Source: Tardiphaga sp. (lineage in GTDB: Bacteria; Pseudomonadota; Alphaproteobacteria; Rhizobiales; Xanthobacteraceae). Taken from it: a stretch of 25,619 bases of DNA. Below are positions 1 through 8,446 of the stretch, one piece after another. Every line of letters starts with the position of its first letter. The first letter of the stretch is position 1. The translations under genes were made by a program, and so were the position numbers. The notes under the pieces were generated by a model. It was not told the origin of the DNA. It did no database searches and worked only from the letters and a program-made list of their open reading frames with translations. The stretch lies in the NCBI GenBank assembly GCA_014377915.1, contig JACMOT010000011.1, forward strand, positions 1-25,619, in the 5' to 3' direction.

Positions 1-3000
1 GCACTGATGACATCGGCACCACCGCCACCGTCGATGGTATCGTTACCGGCACCGCCGGCGATGACATTCGCGGCGACGGAGCCGGTAATGGAGGCGCCGA
101 CCGCGAGCGCGGTGGCATCGACATTCTGAAAGTTCGCGACGGTGGTGGCATCGCCAGCCGTCTGATCGGCCGCGGACAGATCGACGACGGCCGCGGCGCG
201 CAACACCAGCGTGTTGACGCCGGCGCCGCCGTCGATCGAGACCTCCGAATTATAGTAGGAGACCGTATCGTTGCCGGCACCGGCCATGATCGTATCGGAG
301 CCGCCATCGCCGTCGATCGTGTCATTGCCGCTGCCCGTCGTGATCACGTTGGCGGAGGAAGAACCGGTGACAGCGATCCCCGTCGTCAGGATACTGGCGT
401 TGACGTTCTGGAAGTCGGCGACGTTGACGGTATCGCCCGTCGTCTGATCCGAGCCCGGCGCGACACTGAGATCAACCCGCGTCACGCCGCCGGGATTGTC
501 GAGCAGCAGGGTGTTGGAACCGAAGCCACCGTCGATCAGGACCTCGCTGCCATAATAATGCACGCTGTCATTGCCCGCACCGGCATTGATGACGTCGGCG
601 CCACCAGCGCCATCGATGATATCGTCGCCCGCGCCGCCCGCCAGCGTATTGGAGCCAGTCGAACCGGTGATCGTGACGCCCTGCGCCGGCCCCAGCGCGC
701 TGGCATCCACATTGGCAAAGTTGATGGCATTGACGGCATCGCCGGTGGTTTGATCGGCATTGGCCAGATTGACGGTGGCGATGGCCTTGAGCTGCAACGT
801 GTTGCCGCCACTACCGCCATCCAGCAGCGTTTCGGTGCCGCGATAGGCCACGATGTCGTCGCCGGCGCCGGCCTGGATGCTGTCGGCCCCACCAGCGCCA
901 TCGATCGTGTCGGCGCCCGCCCCGCCGATCACGATATTGGCGACGGAGCTGCCGATGATCTGAACGCCCTGCGCCGACCCCAGCGCGCTGGCGTCAACAT
1001 TCTGGAAGTTCATCAGCGTGGTGGCGTCGCCAACGGATTGATCGACATGGCCGAGGTTGAGATCGATCATGGCCTGCAGCACCAGCGTGTTGCTGCCGGT
1101 CCCGGCGTCGATCACGGCTTCGGTGCCGTGATAGCTGACGGTGTCGTCGCCGGCCCCGGCCGCGATCACGTCGGCGCCGCCGCCGCCATCGATCACATCA
1201 TTGCCAGCGCCCGCGGTGATGGTGTTGGCGACGGAGGATCCGGCGACTGTCAGCGCCGTGGTGACCGCCGAGGCATCGAGATTTTCGAAGTTACGTACGC
1301 TGACCGCGTCGCCCGCGGTCTGGTCCGCGCCTGCCACCGCAGCGAAGTTGATTCCGGTGACGGTGGTACCGGCGCTGATGACCAGGGTGTCGGAGCCTGC
1401 GCCGCCATCCACCGAGGCTTCGGTGCCACGGACCGTGACGGTATCGTTGCCGGCCCCCGCGCTGATCACATCGGCGCCGCCGCCGCCATCGATCGTGTCA
1501 GCCCCGCTGCCACCTGTAATCGTATTTGCCGCGGCGTTTCCGGAGACCGAAACGCCGGTAGCAATGTTACTGGCGTCGACATTGGTGAAATTGGAGACGG
1601 CCGTCGAATCATTGGTGGTCTGGTCGGTGGCCGACAGATCGATCGTCGCCGACCCGCGCATCACCAGCGTGTTGACGCCGCTGCCGCCATCGATCGAGAC
1701 TTCGCTTCCCCAATAATCGACGGCATCGTTGCCGGCGCCGGCACCGACGATATCACCGCCGCCACCACCATGGATGATGTCGTTGCCCGATCCGGTGGCG
1801 ATGGTGTTCGCCAGCAGCGACCCGGTCACGATCAGCGCCGCGGTCAGCGCGCTGGCATCGAGATTTTCGAAATTCATCACGGTGGCGGTGTCGCCCGACG
1901 TCTGGTCAAGGCCCGAGGCCGCGGCGAAATTGACCGCCGTGACGCTGCTCGACGTCGGCAACACCAGGGTGTCATTGCCGTCACCGCCGTCGATCGAGAC
2001 TTCGCTGCCGTGAACAAAGACGATGTCATTGCTGGCGCCGGCGGCGATGGTATCGGCACCACCGCCGCCATCGATGGTGTCGTTGCCCGACCCGCCGGTG
2101 ATGATATTGGTGGCCGACGATCCCGTGATGGTCGAGCCGGACGTCAGGATCGAGCCATCGACGTTCTGGAAATTCGAGACCGACGTGGAATCGCTTGTCG
2201 TCTGGTCGGGATTGGCCAGGTTCACCACCGCGGCCGCGCGCAGCAACAGCGTATTGTTGCCGCTGCCACCGTCGATCGAGACTTCCGATCCCCAATAGGA
2301 CGCCGTGTCGTTGCCCGCGCCGGCGGCGACGACGTCAGCCCCGCCCCCGCCATTGATGATGTCGGCGCCGGCCCCGCCGGTCAGAATGTTGGCGCCCGCC
2401 GAGCCAATGATGGAAACGCCCAGCGCCGCGCCGAGCGCGCTGGCGTCGACGTTCTGGAAATTCGACACCGCGACCGAATCGCCCACCGACTGGTCGATAC
2501 GCGTCAGGTTGATGTCCGTCGCGTCGAGCAGAGCAAGCGTATTGGATCCGGATCCGCCATCAATCGACGCTTCGGTACCGTGATAGATGACCGTATCGTT
2601 GCCCGCGCCGGCGCTGATCGTATCCACGCCGCCGCCGCCATCGATCGTGTCGGTGCCCGCGCCGGTGACGATCGTATTGGCGGCCGTCGATCCGGTGACA
2701 TTGAGCGCGGTCGTCAACGCGCTCGCATCGAGATTTTCGAAGCGCGTGACATTGACGGTATCGCCAATGGTCTGATCCGTGCTCGCGGCACCGGCAAAAT
2801 TGACCGCTGTGGTCCCGCCTGACACGGCGAGCACCAGCGTGTCGGATCCGCTGCCGCCGTCGATCGAGACTTCGGTGCCGCGGTATGTCACCGTGTCATT
2901 CCCGGCCCCAGCCGAGATGAGGTCCGCGCCGCCAGCACCGTCGATCGTGTCGTCCGCGGCGCTGCCAATCATCGTATTGGCAACGGCGGAGCCGGTGAGA

Positions 3001-3745
3001 TCGACGCTGACGTTGAGGGCCGACGCATTGACATTGAGGAAATTTCGGACGGCGGTGCCGTCCACCGATGTCTGGTCGGCATTGCCGAGATTCACGATCG
3101 CGGCCGCATCCAGGATCAACGTATTCACGCCGGTGCCGCCATCGATGGCGTTTTCGGTTCCGCGATAGGCGATCAAATCATCGCCGGCGCCGCCTGAAAT
3201 GATATCGGCGCCCCCGCCGCCATCGATCGTATCGTTGCCGGCGCCACCAGTCAGGATATTGACCCCGGCCGATCCGATGATCGAGGCCGATTGCGCGCTG
3301 CTGAGTTGCGACGCGTCGACATTCTGGAAGTTCGAAACAAGGGTGGTGTCGCCGCTGGTCTGGTCGGCATTCGCCAGGTTGACGGTGGCCTGTGCCAGCA
3401 TCACGAGGGTGTTGACGTCGGCGCCGCCATCGATACTGGCCTCGGTGCCGTGATAGACGATCTGGTCGTTGCCAGCTGCGCCAAAAATGGTATCCGCGCC
3501 CCCGCCGCCATCGATCGAATCCGCGCCGGCACCGCCCTTGATGATATTCGCCGCGGCGGAGCCGGTTATCGTGACCGCGACGCCCAGCGCCGACGCATCG
3601 ACATTCTGGAAATTCGTCACCGCGACCGCGTCGCCTGTGGTCTGATCGGCGTTGGCGAGGTCGACGACCACGGCCGTTGCCAATTGCAGCGTGTTGGTGC
3701 CGGTGCCGCCATCTATCGTGGATTCGGTGCCCCGATAGACCGCGA
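1..3745 (-). repeat. Thirteen tandem 93-101-residue coding repeats in the RTX protein
   Basis: The SIDGG-type motif recurs on the minus strand near forward positions 235, 530, 825, 1106, 1403, 1685, 1988, 2268, 2561, 2855, 3138, 3424 and 3703, a spacing of roughly 280-303 bp. Each unit holds RTX nonapeptides, then Y.G.E.SIDGG.G.NTL, then a hydrophobic strand, DQT.GD, NFQNVDAS and ITGS.AAN.I. Units differ clearly at the nucleotide level while the protein pattern is kept, so they look old and selected rather than freshly amplified. Two more degenerate RTX units lie between about 3745 and 4270. Confidence 0.85.
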
Positions 3746-5612
3746 TATCGTCCCCTGCCCCGGCGACGATGGTATCGGCGCCGCCAGCACCGTCGATGAA
3801 ATCATTGCCGGAGCCGCCGGTGATCACATTGGCGGCGCTGCTGCCGACCAGCATGTTGGCCCCGGTCGCCGAACCGGTCAGGTTGCTGATCCCGACCAGC
3901 GTATCGCCGCTGGCTAGTCCCGCGGTACCGAGGCCTGTCGTCAGATTGGCACTGACACCATCGGCGGAGCCGCTGTAATCGACCGTGTCGATGCCGCCAT
4001 TGCCGATGATGACATCGCCACCGCCGCTGCCAAGAAAGGTGTTGTTCGCGCTGGTGCCGGTCAAACGGTCGGAAAAATGGGACCCTTCGATATTTGTGAA
4101 ATTCTGGATAACGTCGCCGGTGGCGTATCCACCGCTGCCGGTCCCTGCCGCCAGATCCACGGTAACGCCGGCATTCGAATATTTGTACGACAGCGTATTG
4201 TTGCCCACACCACCATCGATGGTATCGCGCCCGGCTCCGGCATAGACCAGATCGTCGCCACCGCCCGCGGAGATGATCGCGCCCGGAGGCGTCGCATTGA
4301 GCCCGTAGATTGTCGACTTTCCATCCGCCGACACGATCGCAACATCGGACGCGGTCGCAATGTCGCGGATGACGAACGTCTGGCTACCCGAATACAGATG
4401 GGCGGCGCCGGTCGCGTCGGTCGTACCGAACAGAATATTAAGATTGAAGCTTCCGAGAAAGCCGTTGGCATCGGGACGGGTGCCGTCGGTCGGCAACGTG
4501 TAGCGCAGCTCGAGCTGAAGATGGCTCGGATCGGCGACGTCGAGCTGTACCACCCAGTTCGCGCCGACCTGCGTGCCGTTGTTGATGGCGTAGCCGGTGG
4601 GAAGGTTGGTGACGGTCGCCGTCTTCGCCACCACGCCGGCATCCGGGAAGGTCACATGGACGTCGAGTAGACGCTCGGTCGTCCCCGAGGGCATCCGGTC
4701 CGGATTGGCCGCGTAGATAATATCGTTCTGTGCGGTACCGATGAAGGTGCGTGCCTGCTGCTGCACCGCGAAGGCCGGGTCGGTGGTCGCGGTGATGTCG
4801 GAGGCGGCACCCAGGATCTGCACGCCGCCCGAGGCGAGCGTGGTGGTCTGGTCGCCGGAAACTCCGAGCAGCACCACATCGAGGTGGGCCGCGCTGACGT
4901 TGCCAGTACCGCTGCCTCCCGCGGTCGCGTCCACAGTGGTGCCGGCCGCGGCCGCGACGTTATCCGCTGTGTGCCGCGAGCCCGGCGGTGAGCCGGACGA
5001 AGCCGGGATGGCGTCATCGGCCGGCTTCTTGATCGAACGATCGACCTGCGGCTCCGGCGGTTTGTCGAAATCAGCGACGCCTGTAAAACGCGAGGTCGGC
5101 GCCGCTGGCTGCGGTGGCGGTGACGGCGGGGTCTCGGACGCCGCCTGGTCCTTGGCGTCCCCCTGGTCCTTCGCAACATTGTCGCTTTGCTGCGCCTTAA
5201 CGCCGGAGCCGATGATCGGTGAATTATTTTCATTGAGCAAATGCAGATCATCGACCAGTGACAGCATCTGCTGGGCGGAGACCGTCTTGTCGGAAAACGA
5301 AGCCTCCGAACTATCAGCGCCGACAAGGTTGAAGGCATAGCCGGGCAGGATAACCTTGGCGCCGTCCGGGAACAGCAAAACCAGGTCGACGTCCAGAATC
5401 GCGAACTTGGCCTCGCCGCTTGCGAAATCCAGCTTGAGCTGCGCGCCCGGAGGAACCTCGACGACGCTGATCGCGCCCGCGGCTGGGCGATGAACGGAAG
5501 TGACAATGGTTTCGCCAACGGCAGCGGACGCTATAGCGGTTGGCTTGTCGGCCGGCGCACGCGCCGAGGCATCGCCCTTGCTGCCACTCGAGGTGGTTTC
5601 AACAACATCCAT
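1..5612 (-). CDS. Giant RTX / beta-strand-repeat surface protein, putative type I-secreted adhesin (C-terminus beyond window)
   Basis: Open without a stop from an ATG at 5612 to the left edge, giving at least 1870 residues; the C-terminus, where a type I secretion signal would lie, is outside the window. Residues 1 to about 445 are non-repetitive: a Ser/Thr/Ala-rich start, a segment around residues 50-100 with alternating hydrophobic residues (includes LLFPDGAKVILPG) resembling N-terminal cytoplasmic or retention modules of large exported adhesins, and a Pro-rich stretch near 150-190. From about residue 449 glycine/aspartate RTX nonapeptides appear (GGAGNDTID, GGGGADTIS), the signature of calcium-folded type I substrates. 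About 13 tandem units follow. A TolC-family gene lies directly upstream and MotA/MotB/PilZ-like genes beyond it, supporting an exported, cell-surface role. There is only a weak Shine-Dalgarno (GGTGA). The adhesin function is inferred, not shown. Confidence 0.85.
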   Translation of the reverse strand, partial: MDVVETTSSGSKGDASARAPADKPTAIASAAVGETIVTSVHRPAAGAISVVEVPPGAQLKLDFASGEAKFAILDVDLVLLFPDGAKVILPGYAFNLVGADSSEASFSDKTVSAQQMLSLVDDLHLLNENNSPIIGSGVKAQQSDNVAKDQGDAKDQAASETPPSPPPQPAAPTSRFTGVADFDKPPEPQVDRSIKKPADDAIPASSGSPPGSRHTADNVAAAAGTTVDATAGGSGTGNVSAAHLDVVLLGVSGDQTTTLASGGVQILGAASDITATTDPAFAVQQQARTFIGTAQNDIIYAANPDRMPSGTTERLLDVHVTFPDAGVVAKTATVTNLPTGYAINNGTQVGANWVVQLDVADPSHLQLELRYTLPTDGTRPDANGFLGSFNLNILFGTTDATGAAHLYSGSQTFVIRDIATASDVAIVSADGKSTIYGLNATPPGAIISAGGGDDLVYAGAGRDTIDGGVGNNTLSYKYSNAGVTVDLAAGTGSGGYATGDVIQNFTNIEGSHFSDRLTGTSANNTFLGSGGGDVIIGNGGIDTVDYSGSADGVSANLTTGLGTAGLASGDTLVGISNLTGSATGANMLVGSSAANVITGGSGNDFIDGAGGADTIVAGAGDDIAVYRGTESTIDGGTGTNTLQLATAVVVDLANADQTTGDAVAVTNFQNVDASALGVAVTITGSAAANIIKGGAGADSIDGGGGADTIFGAAGNDQIVYHGTEASIDGGADVNTLVMLAQATVNLANADQTSGDTTLVSNFQNVDASQLSSAQSASIIGSAGVNILTGGAGNDTIDGGGGADIISGGAGDDLIAYRGTENAIDGGTGVNTLILDAAAIVNLGNADQTSVDGTAVRNFLNVNASALNVSVDLTGSAVANTMIGSAADDTIDGAGGADLISAGAGNDTVTYRGTEVSIDGGSGSDTLVLAVSGGTTAVNFAGAASTDQTIGDTVNVTRFENLDASALTTALNVTGSTAANTIVTGAGTDTIDGGGGVDTISAGAGNDTVIYHGTEASIDGGSGSNTLALLDATDINLTRIDQSVGDSVAVSNFQNVDASALGAALGVSIIGSAGANILTGGAGADIINGGGGADVVAAGAGNDTASYWGSEVSIDGGSGNNTLLLRAAAVVNLANPDQTTSDSTSVSNFQNVDGSILTSGSTITGSSATNIITGGSGNDTIDGGGGADTIAAGASNDIVFVHGSEVSIDGGDGNDTLVLPTSSSVTAVNFAAASGLDQTSGDTATVMNFENLDASALTAALIVTGSLLANTIATGSGNDIIHGGGGGDIVGAGAGNDAVDYWGSEVSIDGGSGVNTLVMRGSATIDLSATDQTTNDSTAVSNFTNVDASNIATGVSVSGNAAANTITGGSGADTIDGGGGADVISAGAGNDTVTVRGTEASVDGGAGSDTLVISAGTTVTGINFAAVAGADQTAGDAVSVRNFENLDASAVTTALTVAGSSVANTITAGAGNDVIDGGGGADVIAAGAGDDTVSYHGTEAVIDAGTGSNTLVLQAMIDLNLGHVDQSVGDATTLMNFQNVDASALGSAQGVQIIGSSVANIVIGGAGADTIDGAGGADSIQAGAGDDIVAYRGTETLLDGGSGGNTLQLKAIATVNLANADQTTGDAVNAINFANVDASALGPAQGVTITGSTGSNTLAGGAGDDIIDGAGGADVINAGAGNDSVHYYGSEVLIDGGFGSNTLLLDNPGGVTRVDLSVAPGSDQTTGDTVNVADFQNVNASILTTGIAVTGSSSANVITTGSGNDTIDGDGGSDTIMAGAGNDTVSYYNSEVSIDGGAGVNTLVLRAAAVVDLSAADQTAGDATTVANFQNVDATALAVGASITGSVAANVIAGGAGNDTIDGGGGADVIS

Positions 5613-5820
5613 GTAATGCAATCACCGGAACGAAATAAATATACGAATACAACGTCGACCAATATGTCGTGGGTATTATCATCGCGCTTTGCTAACCAAT
5701 CATTAGCGTTTGATGGTCGGCGTCGCTTTCGCGAGGTCGACGGTAACTCGCGATGTGCCCTTTACCCGCCGTTAACCGCTCGCTTGTCGCGGAAGTAGCC
5801 AGGCTTGCACCACCACGACG
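5613..5820 (-). promoter_or_regulatory. Intergenic region upstream of the RTX protein gene
   Basis: This 208-bp gap separates the stop of the tolC-like gene from the RTX gene start. It is AT-richer than its surroundings near 5630-5710. It contains AACGCTAATGA on the minus strand (forward 5699-5709), also found upstream of the tolC-like gene. At 5760-5775 it carries a degenerate CtrA-like site, TTAA-N7-TAAAG on the minus strand. It probably carries a promoter for the RTX gene; no clear sigma-70 hexamers could be fixed. Confidence 0.35.
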
Positions 5821-7623
5821 TCAGTTCCGGATCGCCGTTTCAACCAGCCGGCCCATATTTCGCAAAATTCCGTAGCCGGCGCGCAATTGCTCGTACCGAC
5901 TGTTGATGACGGTCTTCTGCATCGTGAAAACGACCATCCGGCTGTCCAGCACTTCGAACACGGTTCGCTTGCCAGCCTTGAATTGCTCCAGATAAAGCGT
6001 GTTGGCCCTGTTTGCCGTGCCGGTGCCCTGGATGGCCGCGGTCTCCTTGGTACGGTTGGCCGATAGCGACTGATAAAACCGGCGCAGGTTCAGCTCGATG
6101 CTTTCACGCTCATCCAGCGCCCTGAAATCATTTGCCTTACGATCTTCCCGGATGCGGTCCGACTGCGCGGCGACAATGCCACCGTCGAGTAATTTGTAGG
6201 ACACCATCACCATCAGGCGGGAGTCGACGACCCCCTGGCTGGCGGGCGTGGTGCCTACATAATGCTTGACCAGTCCATCGCCCTGAAGATCGATCCGCGG
6301 CAATCCCTGCGCGCGCTGTGATGCCAATTGCTGATCCAGCGACGTTCCGACTGCGTTCAGCGCGAGAAGCAATGGATTCTGTTGCTGCGCGGTCCTGAGC
6401 GCGACTTCGAGCGATGGTGGCACCTCGGAAAGAATGGTCGTCGGCCGGCGAGTTGGATTCGATTCAAGCTTGGTCAGACGGAAGAATTCGTCCTGCGCGG
6501 TCTTGTACGCCGTCGAGATATCCGTCCGGAGCGCTTCCACTTCGATCACCTTGGACCTAATTCGATTGACGTCGGCCGCGGTTCCGTTGCCCTGGTTTTC
6601 ATTCAGCTTCACCAGATTGGCAAAGTTGTTCTCATCGACGACCACCTTGTCGATTATCGCGATCAGTTCATTCTGCTCGAGCAGATTGAGGTAGGCATTG
6701 ACAGTGCGCAGCGCGATGTCCTCGGCCTGATCCGCGAGACGTAGCCGCTCGGCCGAAACCACCGACTTGCTGCGGGTGATGTCGGCCTTCGCCGCGCCGA
6801 AATCATAGACGAGCTGTCGCAATGTGAAGCCGGCGTCCGAACGCGAGCTGCCTGGAATGGCTATTGAGCCAAACAAGTCCGGCGCATTGGCATAGGAGCC
6901 AAGATAGGAGCCGCCCGATCCCGCGAATACCTGCAATTGCGGTTTGGTCGCCCCTTGCGCGGTCCTGACGTCCGCCAGTGAACCGGTCACCCGGGCCGCC
7001 TGGGCTCCCATCAGCGGATGGCTGAGCACGGCGGCGCTGACGGCATCGCGCAACGATACTGTTTTGCCCTGAGAGCGGAGCGCGGTCGACGTGGCATTGC
7101 CATCACCGGATGGCGGCGCCGGGATCCTTGCCGCGGCGAACAGGCCAACCATGCTCGACGACGCGCCTGCGATCTGCGGATAGACCGCCTTGCGGTCCGC
7201 TTCGGGCTTCGCTGCTCCGCTGCTCACCGACCGGACCGTGCCGCGCAAGGCAAGCGTATCCAGACTAGCTGCGTCAGCCGCATCCGGCGTCACGATCGCG
7301 GCGGTCGTGATCTGGTCGGTCATCGCCGCCTGCGCGTTCATGACCCGCGGCGACGCACTGGCCAGCGTGGTTGCGGGATCAGAGGCAAGACCGGCGACGG
7401 CCGTCAGAAACGGGCTGTTCGGGACGCGCGCGGCGGTCACACAACCCGCCAGGCCAACCGCCGGCAGCATAGCGATCAGAACTCGAACGACAACACGACT
7501 GATTTTTTTTTGGCGAAATACAATCTGAAAGGCGGCTCGTTCACGCTGCCGAATGGAACCCAATGCACCGCTCTTTTGCGAGCTGCGGGCGACTTCAAAA
7601 GAAGTTGATGCAATTACTCTCAT
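5821..7623 (-). CDS. TolC-family type I secretion outer-membrane factor, lipoprotein-type
   Basis: About 600 residues from the ATG at 7623; a TTG at 7674 would add 17. The C-terminal roughly 420 residues show the outer-membrane efflux pattern: an opening helix (SLRDAVSAAVLSHPLM), a beta segment, the QLVYDFG-type motif, long amphipathic helices with heptad character, and a second half ending in FKAGKRTVFEVLDSR and RYEQLRAGYGIL, as in TolC. It should form the outer-membrane channel for the RTX protein encoded 208 bp downstream. A hydrophobic stretch ends in the lipobox LAGC, but about 55 residues precede that Cys, unusually many for a signal peptide. A run of nine A sits just before the hydrophobic stretch, so the true start is uncertain. 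An Ala/Ser-rich linker of about 150 residues follows the lipobox. A CtrA box lies about 100 bp upstream. Confidence 0.85.
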   Translation of the reverse strand: MRVIASTSFEVARSSQKSGALGSIRQRERAAFQIVFRQKKISRVVVRVLIAMLPAVGLAGCVTAARVPNSPFLTAVAGLASDPATTLASASPRVMNAQAAMTDQITTAAIVTPDAADAASLDTLALRGTVRSVSSGAAKPEADRKAVYPQIAGASSSMVGLFAAARIPAPPSGDGNATSTALRSQGKTVSLRDAVSAAVLSHPLMGAQAARVTGSLADVRTAQGATKPQLQVFAGSGGSYLGSYANAPDLFGSIAIPGSSRSDAGFTLRQLVYDFGAAKADITRSKSVVSAERLRLADQAEDIALRTVNAYLNLLEQNELIAIIDKVVVDENNFANLVKLNENQGNGTAADVNRIRSKVIEVEALRTDISTAYKTAQDEFFRLTKLESNPTRRPTTILSEVPPSLEVALRTAQQQNPLLLALNAVGTSLDQQLASQRAQGLPRIDLQGDGLVKHYVGTTPASQGVVDSRLMVMVSYKLLDGGIVAAQSDRIREDRKANDFRALDERESIELNLRRFYQSLSANRTKETAAIQGTGTANRANTLYLEQFKAGKRTVFEVLDSRMVVFTMQKTVINSRYEQLRAGYGILRNMGRLVETAIRN

Positions 7624-8005
7624 GCAAACAGCACTTACAAAATGAATTACAGCACTAAAAAACGCGAAATTCAAAAACCGGAAAATGGTCTTCGTGGTAA
7701 CCTCACTGTTAGTATTTCATTAGCGTTAATTGCGAGTTAAGCGGGCGTGATCACCACATCAAAAGCAATGAGACGATCAAAACAGGATCAATCGGATGAT
7801 TTTGGCGGGCTGCGCCGGATGTATCGAATGCCCGATCCCGGTCAGCGGCGGCCGACCCGACCGGCGCAACGGATAGTCTCGCCAGCGCGTACACGATAGC
7901 TACCGGCCACGCATGCCGAATAGCGTCGACAGCAGACCTCTGCGTGCTGCATGGATGCTGGTGGCAGGCCGCCTTGAATGTGTCGGCATGGCAATACGGC
8001 CGCGG
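7624..8005 (-). promoter_or_regulatory. Intergenic region upstream of the tolC-like gene
   Basis: 382 bp without a convincing gene, between the PilZ gene stop and the tolC-like start. The 7624-7760 part is AT-rich and holds the CtrA box and an AACGCTAATGA element, so it likely contains the tolC promoter. The 7760-8005 part is GC-rich with no recognisable motif; the overlapping open frame at 7900-8229 is a shadow of the PilZ gene. Confidence 0.45.
7725..7740 (-). promoter_or_regulatory. Perfect CtrA-type binding box
   Basis: On the minus strand the sequence is TTAACTCGCAATTAAC, which is TTAA-N7-TTAAC, the full consensus for the alphaproteobacterial cell-cycle regulator CtrA. It lies about 102 bp upstream of the tolC-like ATG in an AT-rich intergenic stretch and in the right orientation. 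The match is seen directly; occupancy by CtrA is inferred. Confidence 0.6.
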
Positions 8006-8404
8006 CTAATTCCGCTTGGCCAGGAATGAGTCCGAGACCTTGAAGCCGTATTCCTGAACGATGCGATCCACCACGCCCTCATCGACCTCGTTGAAAAACT
8101 GCACGCCATAGCCGTCTTCGCGGACGGCGCGGATGCGCCCCTCCGCCTCAAAGAATTCCGTATGCACCAGCACCGTCTCACCAAGACGGTCGAGAACAAA
8201 CATGCTGGCCTGCCGGAAGGTACATCCACCCTGCGACACCTCGGTCAAGGCCCCATCGAATTCAGCGCCGATGTCGATGACTTTCATGGTGCCTATCACC
8301 ACGCAATCGTGGCGGCTGTGACGCCGGGAAAAGGTCTTCTTGTTCAGCTTCGCCGATTGTGGAAGCGCAGGAGTGGTCGGTGTGATTGCAACAGCGCTCT
8401 TCAT
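8006..8404 (-). CDS. PilZ-domain protein, putative c-di-GMP receptor
   Basis: 132 residues from an ATG with a strong Shine-Dalgarno (AAGGAG, 8 nt upstream); an in-frame TTG one codon earlier is less likely. After a 25-residue Ala/Pro/Thr-rich leader it carries the RxxxR arginine motif (RRHSRHD) and, about 30 residues on, EVSQGG, matching the SxxG part of the PilZ (D/N)xSxxG motif with Glu at the first position. The remaining strands (RLGETVLVHTEF, EGRIRAVREDGYGVQFF) fit the PilZ beta barrel. It is a free-standing cytoplasmic domain. It lies 42 bp after the MotA-like gene and on the same strand as the TolC and RTX genes, so it probably couples c-di-GMP level to this channel or secretion locus. 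The binding motif is visible; the partner is inferred. Confidence 0.85.
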   Translation of the reverse strand: MKSAVAITPTTPALPQSAKLNKKTFSRRHSRHDCVVIGTMKVIDIGAEFDGALTEVSQGGCTFRQASMFVLDRLGETVLVHTEFFEAEGRIRAVREDGYGVQFFNEVDEGVVDRIVQEYGFKVSDSFLAKRN

Positions 8405-8446
8405 CAAAAAAACTCCTTTGTCTAAAATGGCTCTGGCCGACGCGAG

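Noticed and set aside
558..2822. Long plus-strand open frame of 754 codons with internal repeats
   Set aside because: It is antisense to the RTX repeats. Repeated Gly/Asp codons give periodic, stop-free shadow frames; the minus strand has clear RTX motifs and no stop.
1..3745. Regular 280-300 bp periodicity read as a CRISPR or satellite array
   Set aside because: The repeats are in frame, diverged in DNA and encode conserved protein motifs; there are no short identical repeats with unique spacers.
4652..5518. Minus-strand open frame of 288 codons, Arg/Ser/Pro-rich
   Set aside because: It overlaps the N-terminal part of the RTX protein in another frame and has low-complexity composition with no motif.
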